From Pseudofabraea citricarpa (lineage: Eukaryota > Ascomycota > Leotiomycetes > Helotiales > Dermateaceae), in contig JAPWGK010000015.1 in assembly GCA_029641185.1 (NCBI GenBank), positions 620,001 to 684,000 of the forward strand: 64,000 bases of DNA, read 5' to 3'. Positions 42,172 to 55,160 of the stretch are shown here, in pieces. How positions within the stretch are numbered: the stretch's first letter is position 1; each line of letters opens with the position of its first letter. The notes under the pieces are model-generated. The model did no database searches. It had not been told where the DNA came from and saw only the letters and a list, made by a program, of their open reading frames with translations. A program made the position numbers and the translations under genes.

Positions 42172-43179
42172 ATGTCTCGCTACGCAGCAGCTCACGCCGA
42201 ACCCAACGGCCCTGGTGATGCTCGGCCAACAGCAATTCAAATCATCAAGGACGAAGGAGTCGAGGGGAAGCTTGTTGGAAAAGTGATTGTAATCACTGGA
42301 TGTTCAGCTGGACTGGGTATTGAGACAGCTCGTGCTCTGTCTCTAACTGGAGCAACTCTCTACCTAACAGCACGAGATGTTGTCAAAGCCAAGAATTTAG
42401 TCTCTGAATTCCTCCAGCCAGGAAGTTTTGAAGTCATCTTAATGGACAATACGTCATTCGAGAGCGTTCGGGCAGCAGCATCAACAATTCTTCAGAAAAC
42501 AGGCAACAAAGTTAACATCCTTATTAACAATGCTGGTGTCATGGCCATCGCTAATCGAGAACTGACCAAAGACGGTCACGAAATGCAATTTGGCACGAAC
42601 CACCTCTCGCATTTCCTGTTCTTCCAACTTCTCAAACCTGCTCTTCTCGCTAGCTCAACCCCAAGTTTTCATTCTCGAGTTGTTAACTTATCGTCTTCGG
42701 CCCACCATATCCAGAGTATCAACGAGTCTGATAATTATGATTTCCAGAAGGGTGATTATGACCCTTGGAAGGCATATGGGCAATCCAAGACTGCAAATAT
42801 CTATATGACGAATGAGATCGACCGACGTTATGGAGCCAAAGGTTTGCATGCTACTGCAGTACATCCTGGGATCATTATGACGGGGCTCATGAAGCATATG
42901 GATCCGAACATGGCAGCTGAGGCTACAAAGGACACCTCCTTTTCAAAGGTTTTTAAGAGTCCAGAGCAGGGAGCGGCAACGACAGTTTATGCTGCAATTG
43001 GAAAGGACTGGGAGAATAAAGGTGGACGATTCTTGGAGGATTGCTCCGAGGCTAAGAAGGGAAAGGAAACAAATGATATTCAGAACAATGGGTACAATCC
43101 TCATGCTTACAGCCCTGAGAGAGAGTCAAGATTGTGGAAGGATTCTTTGAAGATAGTTGGACTCGAGGATGATGCTTAG
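42172..43179 (+). CDS. short-chain dehydrogenase/reductase, WWOX/retinol-dehydrogenase-like
   Basis: Single exon of 335 residues. The Rossmann signature is VIVITGCSAGLGIETARALS (TGxxxGxG), followed by INNAGVM, the catalytic Ser in VNLSSSAHH, and YGQSKTAN (YxxxK). C-terminal HPGIIMTGLM and GGRFLEDCSEA are typical of fungal NAD(P)H-dependent SDRs of the retinol dehydrogenase/WWOX group. The N-terminus (about 30 residues) precedes the fold. No pathway partners are nearby, so the substrate is open. The stop at 43177-43179 follows GLEDDA. Confidence 0.9.
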   Translation: MSRYAAAHAEPNGPGDARPTAIQIIKDEGVEGKLVGKVIVITGCSAGLGIETARALSLTGATLYLTARDVVKAKNLVSEFLQPGSFEVILMDNTSFESVRAAASTILQKTGNKVNILINNAGVMAIANRELTKDGHEMQFGTNHLSHFLFFQLLKPALLASSTPSFHSRVVNLSSSAHHIQSINESDNYDFQKGDYDPWKAYGQSKTANIYMTNEIDRRYGAKGLHATAVHPGIIMTGLMKHMDPNMAAEATKDTSFSKVFKSPEQGAATTVYAAIGKDWENKGGRFLEDCSEAKKGKETNDIQNNGYNPHAYSPERESRLWKDSLKIVGLEDDA

Positions 43180-43908
43180 ATCTCTTTCTTGAAAACAGAC
43201 AAAGGTATTGTGGTTCAAATGAGGTGGTTAGAATGCGCATTTGTGTTTCTGAAGATTTGGAAAAGCAAACTGGCTATTATAGTATTGAATCTTGAAAATA
43301 CATGCAGATTTTGGCTGTATCAATATCTTTGGCGCCTGACTTGACTTGTCAATTTACCAATAAACACATACAGTTGTAAAAGTGGACCCAAAAAGAATGA
43401 GAATATTGAATCGAAAGAGTTCATTCAATAACAGGGTCTGACATGTTTTCTCGAGTTCCACGTAATTTATATCTTGCACATACTTTTAAAAAAGGTAGAT
43501 AGAACAAAGTGGTTATGAAATCATAGACAAGTGGCTCACCGAGAACGAATAACCAGAGAGTAGAAGATCACTGCAAAGCGGAAATCTAGAAGAAACCAGC
43601 AAATATTAGGATTCTAGTTTTATTAGGACTGAATTACCCAGCGAAAGGTAGTACTAGAGTCCTGGGCATAGAAGAAGCCACAATGTAGTGAAATCACTGA
43701 TTCTGATTCCTTTTCACACACCTGGCTCGCTTAAAAGCAGCTCAAAAGAAGCAGCTCAAAAGGCCACATTTCCACCCACAGCTGTCCCGACGCTCCCTCC
43801 GGTATATTACTCATTCCAGACTGCCTACTAGCCCAGGCATATCACCTAGAAGTACAGGTCTGAAGGCTAGCCACATTGTACACCTCGATTGATTAGGTGG
43901 CTTACCCA
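43180..43908. other. intergenic
   Basis: No gene. A GCAGCTCAAAAG direct repeat occurs at 43736-43760. Confidence 0.5.
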
Positions 43909-44446
43909 CTACTCGCGGGCAAAGGTAATATTGACCAGCTCTTGTCCAGCTGGAGGTCCCATAAGCTTGCCGAGTTTCGACTTTACCCTGTCCTCGTGGG
44001 TTTTAGTCACAAGTTCCCACTCGTTGTTCAAGAAATCGATATTGACTCTTGCTACCTCAAGATCGCCTTTTAGAACAATCTTGAGATTGCGAACGTTTTT
44101 GAAGTGGTGGGTGGCGAGAGACCGTGCCATAATGACTTTCCAGGATGTGCCGGAACGCGTAAAAGCCTGAGAAGCCGATGGTGTCCTGCGCGAAGTTGAC
44201 GTAGACAGGACTGGTCAATTGCTTATTGAATGCTAGAGTATAAACCAAGCGGGCAACGCGACGGGACTCGCGGCAGACGTACAGGGCTGCAGGTCTCTTA
44301 GAGGTTGCGGTAGGATCTTGAAGGCGGTAACGATGCTTGGATTTGATGACGATGACTTGAGGCTCAACATCTGCTACAGAGCAAGACCAGATCATGCTTT
44401 GGATCTCGCCGGGGAATTTAGCGAACGCGACAAATTGGGCTGCCAT
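43909..44446 (-). pseudogene. 2EXR-domain-type gene broken by a frameshift
   Basis: From ATG 44446 the frame encodes MAAQFVAFAKFPGEIQSMIW, PQVIVIKSKH and ALYVCRESRRVARLVYTLAF, the pattern of fungal 2EXR-type proteins (F-x2-LP-x-E-x3-IW and CRESR). At about 44130-44140 the match leaves this frame after FRHILES and continues one base out as MARSLATHHFKNVRNLKIVL, running to 43909. No intron signals explain the change. So either the gene is a fresh pseudogene or the assembly has a one-base error there. The function of the family is unknown; it is expanded in Leotiomycetes and Sordariomycetes. Confidence 0.6.
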
Positions 44447-46141
44447 TGTATCTGTTGTCGGATAGATCGTCTTGCCAGTCAGCAGACAATACTCTGGATG
44501 GTTGAATGGCGTACCAAGGTCGCGGACGATATTATGCGGTTGTGATAATCTTTTCGAACAACACTGTCTTGCTAACAAGCGGATGATGTTACAAGAAGGC
44601 GGATGGTGTTGATGTAGGCCTGCGATAACGTTGCGAAGCAACCTTATTGATCGCAGTGTTAACGTTAATATAATGAAGAAGAAGTCAACACACAGTTGTT
44701 AAATGGTCTTCAAACGCGTTAGCCATAAGCGACAAGGCGGTCGCTTAAATTATTTTCCGCCGTCTATAAAGAAGGCCTAGAGTTCTCAATAACCATATAA
44801 AGAAAAATTCACTAGTATCAGATAATACTCACAAGATTCTAAAGCAGCTTGTTATACTAGATTACACATATTAGATGCCTATAATCGATTGCTAGATAGA
44901 ATAAAGATTTATTACTTGATATTAACTATAATATTAAACGTATATTATCATTCCCTAATACCTTACATCTGAATTCAAGCAATAATACTAAGTTAATAAA
45001 TAGCTTCAGTTGGACTAACGGCCTCAACTGAACTAATATACTAAACTAAATAAATAGCCTCAACCGAAAATCTAAACTAGCAAAGAAGGTAAGAGAGTAT
45101 ACGCTGGACGCTGATCTAGCTGGTTCACTAGCAAACAACGCTTCTTATAGCGATGCAAATCGAAGTAATTGCAGCCATCTCTCACATGAACGCAAGCACT
45201 CCTCAAACAGTGTATGTTAAACTCTAATGAATTCTTCGAAAGTCCCCATCTGATATTCATAGGTTCAATACACCCAACGATCTTATTCAAAACAGGGAGT
45301 CTCAGATCATATTGAAAGTACAAAAGGTCTAAGTTGTTGTGTGGCCCATAAGGCTGAAGTGATGGTTTTGGATGTGCAAAAGCTCTGCAAGTTTGGAGTT
45401 CGTTTTGGACTTCTTGTAGCGGAGGATGATGAAATCTCAGCTTTGTTGGAAAAAAACTGCGAGATATGTCGCAGTGTCACAACAAAGATGTACCTTACCC
45501 AAGCTCCGTAGACCTCGAAGGCTCTGAAGATGATACGGGTTAATAAGAGCCAGTGTAGAGAATATCTCAATCTGAAGCTAAATCCTCCCATGAGTTTTCT
45601 ATAGTGTCTCTGAACCCTCTCCTTTTTCCCATGTTGAAGGCCTTGATTTGACCTGGATTTTGCGAGGGTGTGGACATTTGCTCCTCGGTTAGGTGTCCTT
45701 CTGTTCACCAATGTGTGGGGTATTAGATCCTGGGTGCAATTGATTAGATGCACGACACTCGCCACAGCCCACATCCGCGGGTGATTAAAGTGATAGGCGC
45801 CCAGGCGCACAACTTCCTAAATGGGCTAAGTACCTCCCTAATCTGGTAGTGATGGCAAGGCTCCCCTATCGCTCCACCTTGTCGAGGTCCACTCTATTTG
45901 ATGCAGGAATAATGTGACACTTGCCGTTTGCAGCTCTTTGCAGTACTAACCTTCGTTCGTTGGTTACCAAATATGTTGCAAGTACTCGCTAAATGATTGT
46001 TCATTTGGCCTCAGCCGCTTGTCATCGCAATATTTCGAGACATCTTTCTTTGCTTTCTTGTTCAATTGAGCTTCTGGAAGTTGGATTCTTTTAGCTGCCT
46101 GCTCTTTCACTATTGAAGCAATTCAGTGCTTGTCGTTGATT
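44447..46141. other. gene-poor, partly AT-rich
   Basis: 44810-45060 is AT-rich with frequent TA steps and may be a minor RIP-mutated patch. Two open frames on the minus strand (45072-45323 and 45307-45810, up to 167 codons) have no recognisable domain; they might be relics of one gene. The right end leads into the ABC transporter. Confidence 0.45.
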
Positions 46142-49100
46142 ATGTACATCTTGCGTCACCTCGTTTTAGCCGCATCTTCTGCGGTGTTTCTATTGCTGCT
46201 CCCGTTCCGTCTGCGGAAGCTTCGCACAGAAACCCTCAAACTTATACGACACCAACGCGGTCATGCCAAATTAGTATGTATCTAGCGGGCGACATAATTG
46301 TGTTTTATATAGCGACTAAATTTGGTGACAGTTGGTTGCAGTTGTTCTACTGGTGGTACAGTTGATTCGTACAATCACAGCACTATCTGTAACTCCTCAA
46401 TTCAGTGTTGAAATTGTGTCTGCCATCACTTCCTTCGCAGCATGCCTGGGCCTCTGTCCATTGCTATTCTTAGAGCATACGCGGTCTATCAAGCCATCGG
46501 ATTTGGTAGTCGTTTATCTCCTGATGTCTTCAGCTTGCGATTCCATTGAGCTGGGAATAATCGTATCTGAACATGACACTTTCTCAATGGGACTTCCTGC
46601 TGTTACACAAGTTTGCATCAAGCTTGTACTATTGGTGATGGAAAGCCGAGGAAAAGAAATTATTCTACGTGGGCCCCATGGTCAATGGCCTCCAGAACAG
46701 GTAGCTGGTCTTTTGAATAGAACGTTATTTTGGTGGATCAATTCTGTCCTTGCCCAGGGAAGCCGTGGTATTCTTACGAGCAACAATCTTCCTCTAATCG
46801 ATCAAGAGCTTTCGTCAAAATTGCTACGGCGCCGGGCCTTGCGGGCTTGGGACCAGAGAGGTACGCCACCGTTCATCATGTATGGCTTGGACTTGAAAAA
46901 ACATCTAACGACCTCGTAGCCAAGCCAGAAAACAAGATGACTCTGCCGAAGGTTGTCGTCCTGAGCATGCTCCCACACTTTTTATCGCCAATTTTCCCTC
47001 GGCTTTTCCTTATCGTTTTTCGGTATGCGCAACCGGTTCTCATCAGCACTACCATCCGCTATATAGGCGAGTCAACAGGTTCGAAAACTGGATTGTTAGT
47101 CATTTTTATGGCTGCTATTGTCTATGCTGGCTTAGCAGTGAGTACTCTTAGTTTGTTCGTGCTTGATTGCTGACTGCTATCCTAGATATCTGGGGCGGTC
47201 TATCAACACCGTTTAGATCGACTTAAGATCATGATCAAAGGAACTACTGTTGGTCTCATCAACGCCAAGTCAATAAACCAGGAATCTAGCAACTACGATG
47301 ATGGAAGAGCTGTGACACTTATGAGTATTGATGCAGATGATGTAGCGCAAACTGCGCAGATGTTCCATGAAACGTGGGCACAGATTCTGGAGGTTTTGTT
47401 GGGCATGGGGATGTTAGCCTATCAAGTAGGATGGATTTGGCCAGTCCCACTGGTAATCATCTTCTGTGAGATGTCATCGGTCGTTGATTTGACAGAATGC
47501 TGATTTTTAAGTCTGTTCCCGAATGAGCCGATACTTGGCGAAGAATCTAAAAACCAAGCAAAAAAACTGGAACGAAGCGACTCAAAAACGCCTTGCTATA
47601 ACAACATCCATGCTTGCCTCGGTGAAAGGATTGAAGATGCTTGGAATGGTGACATATATGGAATCTTTCGTCCAATCTTTGAGGATGCAAGAGATCGCCA
47701 TGGCTAAGAAAGTGAGATGGATGATGGTTGCCTATAATGCAAGTGGTAAGTCTTATTAATTATTCTTTGTCATTGGTTGCTTTCTCATTAATTTCTAGCA
47801 AATGCTCTTGGAATATTTTCCCCCATTATCACATTTGTCCTATTTGTTGTTTTAGCAAAATTGAAAGGCTCCATCCTCGACACCGAGACCGCATTTACTA
47901 CGACCGCACTACTTGGATTGGTAACTCATCCTGCGAACATGATTATGACGATTGTACCACAAGCTGTAGGGTCAATGGCCTCTTTTGAGCGGATACAACA
48001 GTATCTCTTAGAGCCGCCCCGGCGTGATCAAAGACTGGGATTGAAAGAAATAGACCCTGCCCGTAGAACGAAAACCACATCTGTCATCTGTATTGAGAAA
48101 ATGACCATCGAAGTATCGCCGTCCTTGCCTCCAATCCTCGAAAACATTGACCTTGTTGTCAACAAAGGTTCTTTAGTGATGTGCTCTGGACCTGTAGGTA
48201 GTGGCAAAACTACACTTGCCAGAGCCCTCATGGGTGAACTTCCCCTGGCTAATGGGACAATAATGGTGTCCTCAAAGCGTATAGGATTATGTGCACAATC
48301 ACCTTGGCTGCCCAGTGGGACTATCAGGGAAGCCGTCTGTGGCTTTTCGCCCGAGGAAGAGATTTGGTACAAACGAGTCATCCGACTCTGCTGTCTTGAT
48401 GAAGATCTCTTGGCGCTTCCTGATGGAGATCAGACAGTGATAGGAAGCCGAGGACTGAACCTTTCAGGGGGACAACGACAACGTGTGGTATGTTTTGGCC
48501 CGCATCATTCTCTTATGTCATTATTGCTTAAAGTAAACGCGTTTTGTTCAAACTGTTGCCAAACTCGGAGCTGTTCGAAGAGATCTTATTACGCTATTTA
48601 AGAATTGGAACTTGCCTCAACTACCTGGGGAGTGTTTTTAGCTGGAGCCCCCATGAGAAATATTAGCTCTTACTATACTGACAATTGATAGGCTCTTGCG
48701 CGTGTCGTTTATGCTCGCTGCGAAATTGTCGTTTTAGATGATAGTTTAAACGCTGTTGACGGCAAAACCGAAGACTCTATCATGGAAAATCTTTTCGGTA
48801 CAGACGGTCTATTCAAAAAAATGGAAACAACTGTTTTCTTCATAACAAACGCTAGTAAGTCTTGGCACCCCCTTTTTAACAGGCGATGAAATTGCTTATA
48901 GTCTATAGCGTCACATTTCCATCGAGCAGACTGGCTAGTTGTTCTTGGGGATTCTTCGGTCAAATACCAGGGAACTTGGAACAATTTGAGATCTAAACCT
49001 AAAAACCTTCTCAAGGTTACAATCGAAGAGACTGATAAGGGCAGCGTTTTAAAAGAGCACAAATTAAACAGCACTGTTCGGAACCAGGGACTAAAATTAG

Positions 49101-51597
49101 CCGAAGCAGTTACGGATCTGAGAAGGGGAACAGGAGATATCTCACTTTATGGTAATGTGCCGTAGCAGCTCTATAAGTATTTTCTGACTTAACTTTACTA
49201 CCTAGGCTATTATATCGGGTCTCTTGGCTATCATAACTTCCTCTTTCTTTTAGTATGCACATCATCCTATTCATTCTTTGTAACGTTTCCACAATATTGG
49301 TTAAAATGGTGGACTGAAGCACCACCAACTGAAACGTGGTTCTACGTTGGAGGCTACCTTATTTTGTCTCTAATAGCATGGGTTTCAACAAATGGCTCAA
49401 TGTGGTGAGTGTATCTTAAACTTGAAAGCACGCTTATACTAATTTTGGAAAGGTCCACGTATATTCTCATTGCACCAAAGTCAGGGGCTGAACTTCATCG
49501 CCGCCTTCTTTCAACTATCATTGGGTTTGTGTATAATATTTTCCCTTGCCACTGCAATTTTACTCACAAGAAACAGGGCGCCCTTGTCATATTTCTCAAA
49601 CACCGACACAGGAACCATACTTAATCGGTCAGTCGTAATACCTTATGGAATGTGCACAGTGCTAAGCTATTCTAGTTTTGGTCAAGATATTCAACTGGTC
49701 GACGGACAGTTGCCGCGGGCCATTTTATCAATGTCAAACCGTAAGTTCAATCAAAATTGACAGGAAATGTCTAATGAAGTTATAGAGATCTTCAAGCTTA
49801 TTGTACAAACCACTTTGCTGTTCAGTGCACAGAAACTAATGGCACTAACATTTCCATTTTGCATTGTAACCGTATATCTTGTACAAAAAATATATTTGCG
49901 CACATCGCGACAACTCCGGTTGCTTCAGCTTGAGTCACAGTCTGCGGTATACTCAAGTTTTCTAGAGTCGGTATGATATACTCTAAATATTCGGTGGTTT
50001 ATTGTCTGACCATTAAACAGGTTGAAGGCGTTGCAACAATTCGTGCATTTGGCTGGGAGAAAGAAGTCGAGAATAAAAACATAAATTGTTTGGATGAAGC
50101 TCAACGCCCATCATATATTCTCCTCTGTCTCCAACGGTGGCTAAATCTTGTTCTAAATTTAATGATTGCTGCGATAGCTATAGGAGTTATCGGCCTTGCT
50201 GTTCTGATGAGAGGAACAACAAACGGCGGACAGATCGGAATGGCTCTAAATATTGTCCTGGTTGCAAACACAACCCTTGTTGGTCTGGTTCAATCATGGA
50301 CAAATCTAGAAATATCACTTGGAGCTATGTATGTTCTTTTCCTATCCCTATCCCCGATCCTTTGTTTGCAGGACCTTGCCAGATATTATTTTATGTTGTC
50401 AACTAGCCCTCTCCCAGAATCAATATGTTGTACATTTTGACATACAAAGCGCCTTCCCCGTCGGAAGTTCCAACACAACTCTAGAACTTGTCGGCGCTGC
50501 TCACATCTTGAGTGGAACCTATGTATGCTGATAACTCTGTAGCTCTCGCTTGAAGACCCTTGAGATAGAGACGCCAAAAGAAGACAACCCGTCTGAAACT
50601 TACACACCCGTTGAGACCTGGCCATCATCTGGCGTGGTTGAGTTTGATAAAGTGACAGTAGCTTACAAGTAAGACCGAACACTCAGAACATATTCGTTTT
50701 GATACTAATAGCACCACGTAGTCCGGAAGTATTAGCTCTACAGAATATCACTATGACTGTTTCGGAAGGTCAACAGTTCGTTATTTGCGGCCGCACAGGC
50801 AGGTATGTAAGACCTATAGATTATAGGCTAGTCCATTGCCACACGCTGACACGCTGTGACATATTTATAGCGGGAAAAGCACTCTCCTTCTTACTCTCCT
50901 GCGTCTATTAGATTTACAATCTGGGACTATCAAAATAGATGGGGTAGATATAAGCAAGGTCCCCCGTTCTATAATTCGACAAAGATGCTTTATCACTATT
51001 TCTCAGGATTCGCTCGTGTTTGGTCAGGCCAGTCTTCGATTTAATCTAGATGTAAGATATTCTCCCATATTCAAGACAGTCTATCAATAAAAAAGTATAC
51101 TGAATTTCCCACCTTCCTAGCTTTCTGGTTTGCTTTCGGATAGGACAATTGTTGCTGCTCTTCAAAAAACACGGCTCTGGTCACATTTCACATCTGAGAA
51201 CACTACATCTTCTACAGAGCACCAGATCTTGAATTATCCGATTACTTCCCTCCCTCAAATGTCTACAGGACAGTCACAGTTGTTTGCGCTGGCTCGAGCA
51301 CTCCTTCAAATTCAAGTTATCAACCATCCATCTACGTTGTCGACATCCCGGCCTAACCTATGTATCAAACCCATCCTTCTTCTTGATGAGGCTACCTCAT
51401 CAGTCGACCCAGATACCGAGTCCGTCATGCGCAGCATCATTCAGCAGGAGTTTACGCAGAAGGGACACACTGTTATTGCTATTACACATCGGTTGAGTGG
51501 CGTGATGGAGGATACACATGTTGGGCCCGATATGGTTGTCTTGTTGTCCAATGGAAAGGTCGAGAGAATTGGCGCGGTGGAGGATGTTTTGGGCTGA
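46142..51597 (+). CDS. ABC transporter, ABCC (MRP) family, 18 exons
   Basis: Exons 46142-46273, 46332-46860, 46920-47137, 47186-47465, 47512-47745, 47799-48487, 48692-48854, 48909-49151, 49206-49404, 49453-49524, 49577-49627, 49676-49740, 49786-49970, 50021-50328, 50543-50668, 50722-50802, 50871-51051 and 51121-51597 keep frame throughout and give 1410 residues. Layout: N-terminal membrane region, MSD1, NBD1 (Walker A GPVGSGKTT, signature LSGGQRQRV, Walker B IVVLDDSLNAVD), MSD2, NBD2 (GRTGSGKST formed by a splice, Walker B ILLLDEATSSVD). Fungal members export conjugates, toxins or metabolites from plasma membrane or vacuole. NBD1 Walker B ends in Asp rather than Glu, as is usual in ABCC. The NBD2 signature is MSTGQ instead of LSxGQ. 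The start is provisional: the frame is open back to 46070, so a 5' exon may be missing. Substrate unknown; no biosynthetic genes adjoin. Confidence 0.85.
48488..48691 (+). other. 204-nt intron within NBD1 of the ABC transporter
   Basis: GTATGT donor and a GATAG acceptor preceded by CTGAC. Splicing gives QRQRV-ALARVVYARC, the expected sequence. Together with the 214-nt intron at 50329-50542, it is four times longer than the other introns of this gene. Confidence 0.8.
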
Positions 51598-52839
51598 GTT
51601 ATGTCTCCTTAAAGACTCTCGAACCTTTCTAGAGTCTAAATATCTGCTTGTGTTATTTTTTCAGTAAGTAACAAACTCGTTCGTACTTCTAGATACTAGA
51701 AAGACATTAAAGAGAATTCTCGTAATAATGAAAGTTGTTCTCTAAAGTTATAATAAGGAAAAATACGTCTTATATCTTTTACAAGTTAAATCGACTCGGA
51801 GAAGCAAGTATAAAAAAAGAAAAAGAGGAAGAAAGAGAAAATATAAGAAATTAGTTATAAGTAATCCTTTTATTATATTAGTATTTACTCTTTAAGTATA
51901 TTTTATTATATATATTCTTGGATATAATAAATATATAAGATGATTTATATATAATTTACTACCCGGCTTAATAAATATTAAGTTATATAATCCGGGTTAA
52001 TACGTTATAAAATAAGGTAAATAAGTCGTCTATAAGTGAAGTTTATATTTAGTAGTATATATTTCGAGTAACCTATACAAGAACCGTAATAGAGTTAATA
52101 CTAAGTAAGCTTCTTTAGATTACTCTTAAGCTTGCTAGGGGAAAAAGGAAGAAACTTTGCTTATATCTTAATATAACTATTTTTCTATCTACTAAACTTA
52201 TTCTAAGATATTAGCGTAACAAAGAATAAACGAAAGATTTATAATTATTTAACAAATATAAATAATAAGAGAAGTTAGGTAGCTTTAACCCTTGCCCCTA
52301 TGTAACTATACCACAGTCTTCACTAGTTCAGATTATACATTCAAATTCAATAAGAGTCGACTCTATATGATACCTATATAAGGCATAGACCACCACAGGA
52401 TCACCTACCCTCGTCGATAGTGATATCTGAGCAAAACACCGACCTATTTATATAAAATCAAGGGAGACTCGGTGATTCCAGCAACCGATGAAAGCCTATC
52501 TCCACTGAAAGTGCAAGCAATTATTTAGTACGCTTTGAACCCCCACATGCATAACAGCAAATGCCAAACCTGTTAGATTAGGAAAGCACGACCTGTGTGT
52601 TGTTTGAACTCCCTGATTGTGGTCACGCTCACAAGGTCCAAAAGAATGTGGCACATATATTTTTGACTTTGATTGAAAGACTTGCAGCCTCGCAGCCCAC
52701 CTTTTATCCCATTCCAGAAGACCTAACCAATATACAGTGACCAAGTAACTCCTTTAAATGTCCCGCTTTCCCATGCATACCTTACAACAAATGAGTGAAC
52801 ATCGATAGTTTCTTCTCCAGGAGAACTTAGTTGGCGCTG
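51598..52839. repeat. intergenic with a second AT-saturated, RIP-like block
   Basis: From about 51650 to 52290 the sequence is AT-rich with many TA steps and stops in all frames, resembling the block at 30230-31330. From 52300 composition returns to normal. No gene is recognised; the minus-strand frame at 52496-52744 has no features. Confidence 0.65.
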
Positions 52840-55160
52840 TCATACTGCACCCATGTCCTTCAGTGCCCCCGCTAGGCGTCTGTAATCTCTCAGCAGTTCT
52901 AAAACCTCATTTATTCTCAATTCACCTGGATTCTGAACCTCCATGAAGCGTTTAATAGGTGGAGCAATCTTCACGACCTCTTTTGGTGGTAAAGACGAAG
53001 CAAGATCTGGGAATGTCTAAAGTTCATTAGTTTTTGTAGTCTGGTTAAATATGTGGAAAACTTACAGTGGTCAAATCAGCAACGCCGCCATCAGGAATGC
53101 TCTTACTTGGTGGCGGCGTAGGTGTTGGGGTAGGTGTGACACGACCGAAACCACGCATAACACCTCCCATACCAGCAATCCTATTCATGGGATTCAGAGA
53201 GTTACCCAGATTTCGCATCGATTCTACAATAGGGGCATTCGCTGGTGCGGACGCTGGTGTTGCATTGCCAAGTGGGGATGCACCCTTCTCCTGGCCTTCC
53301 TCAGCAAAGGCGACCTTTTTGCCACTACTACTACCAGCACTCCGTGAGCTATCAACACTACGATCTCGAATTTTACGTCCTGTAATCATGCTCAAGACCT
53401 TGTCGTCTAGCTTCTCACTCGATGAATCACTGCGGTTCCTTTCGCTAACGGCGGGTGTAGGAACAGGGCTTTCGCCATTTGCTGAACCTTCGTCTTCTGG
53501 TGGAGGTGTGCTGACGAGCTTTCGTGCATCATCCAAGGTCTTGGGCACTATGATATCGGATGCTGGGCCATCCTGATCTTTGAGCTTTCCAAGTAAGAAT
53601 TTGTAACTTTCACCGAGACTGTTTCCTATGGTACTAAAGCTTTGATCCGCTGTGTTTAATATCTTCTCACCAGCTGCTCCAAGGGCTTGGGCTGGTGGTT
53701 GAAACATATCGCTTAGTCGTCGATTATGGGGCTGTGCACCGGGTCGGAGTCCTGCAGGTGATATCTCAGCTTTTGATGCTGTTGTAGTTACAACAGCAGG
53801 GCTGGTCGACGCAGCAGACACTCCACGTGCGCCATCTAATGCAAGGGGTGGAGGTACACCGGATTTTGGTGTAGTGGGTCGGCTGCTGCTCTTGGGAGGA
53901 CCAGAAGGGTTCTCGTCGTCTCTTAAGCTGGCAAGATCTACCGTTTCCAGAAATGTGATGGCAGCCTCGAGGTTCGTCAGACAATAAGCTGCCTCGCCAT
54001 CAATCTTGCTTTCACATCTAAAACGTTGGATAAAGTATAGATTGCTGATGACGTTAATTCCCTCGGGCCGAGATGTGATGAGTGTATATATTAGCATGGG
54101 CATAATTTCATCTGCCGACGAAGATGGGTGAAAATGGGATAATGTGTCAACGATGCTTTTGTGAGCAGATTTTAAATGTTGAAGTTTTCCAAGAGGATAT
54201 CTTTCGTCGTTCATGGCAATCAATTCTTTCCTAGCACCCTCAAGCCAATCACGCACCTCCTTCTCTTTATCATCGGTGGCATCCGGATTCTCGCTGGCGG
54301 ATTGACCCAGGTCAATTCCGAGGTCGGTCAGACCAATGCCAACAACAGATAAAGCAGCCGTCTTGGACCGTAACTTTTCGTCTTGCGCCTCATCTTGAGT
54401 GCTTCTGTGCCGCCATATTCTGTCATATATTCCCTCAGTAACCCTCCTTTCTACTGCCTCCTCCAAGGCAATACGCTTATGCTCTAGAGCTCGCCGAGCC
54501 CGTTTCCGATCAGCAATCTCATCGGCTGTCAGCATCTGCTGCTCTGAATCTCTTCGTTCAAGGGTTGGCTTGGGTCGTTCTTTGTTGCTGCTAATTGAGG
54601 CAGCTTTAGCCCGTAGTTTATTTGCAGTAGAAGATAGCGAAGACCCGGAAGGTGTGGGGGAGCTTTCCCGGTGCTGTCGGGAGGACAATGCAGATATGTG
54701 GGTATTGATATGTTGCGCAGCAACAGTATAAAAATCCTGGAAAAGGCCGGACAGTTTATCCACGGTTGGAGGTGTTGGATGAACTTTCGCGGATAATGAA
54801 TCAATGAAGCTAAGCAATGATCAGTTATTGGTATAAAACTAGCCAGCCAGCTCCGACAAACCTATCAGTAATAGCAACGAGCTCTATTGGGAGCTCGTCG
54901 AAATCTGTAGGCAACTTGCCAGAAGCCTCGCCCCCCTTCTCATCCTCTTCCGAGGACTTCTCGAAAACATCGGCTTGGTCTCCTGCCTTCGAGGAGCTAG
55001 TCTTGTCTGTCATGGTTGTGGGATGTATCAATCCATTCTGAATCGTATTCGCCCTTTGGTTCCGAGTGGTAGCGGGACTGCTGGGTTCGGATCGTATGAA
55101 TGACTTGGAGACATGTAGTTGACGCGGTCTATCGCCTTTTCGGCCGTTTGTAGTTGCCAT
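52840..55160 (-). CDS. VPS9-domain guanine nucleotide exchange factor (Rab5-type)
   Basis: Minus-strand exons 55160-54862, 54809-53066 and 53016-52840 give 739 residues. The VPS9 domain is at about 285-395, with ADEIMPMLIYTLITSRPEGI and VISNLYFIQRFR followed by EAAYCLTNLEAAITFLETVDLASL, the core that activates Rab5/Ypt51-type GTPases in endosomal sorting. The region before it is helical and charged (LERRDSEQQML, RRALEHKRIALEEA). The part after it is long, Ser/Pro-rich and disordered, and the last exon encodes a short helical C-terminus. No CUE domain is evident, so it is closer to Muk1/Vps9-like fungal proteins than classic Vps9. The start at 55160 is preferred over an in-frame ATG at 55184 because CACTAAC and TTCCAG just upstream look like the end of a leader intron. 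Confidence 0.83.

Noticed and set aside
45307..45810. 167-codon minus-strand open frame
   Set aside because: No recognisable domain, no splice-supported extension, lies in gene-poor DNA near an AT-rich patch.
46142..51597. ABC transporter regarded as a string of broken pieces
   Set aside because: Every gap has canonical splice ends, and the phases of all 18 exons agree, so it is an intact, intron-rich gene.
46142..51597. A secondary metabolite cluster around the ABC transporter
   Set aside because: No synthase, P450, methyltransferase or cluster regulator is visible on either side.
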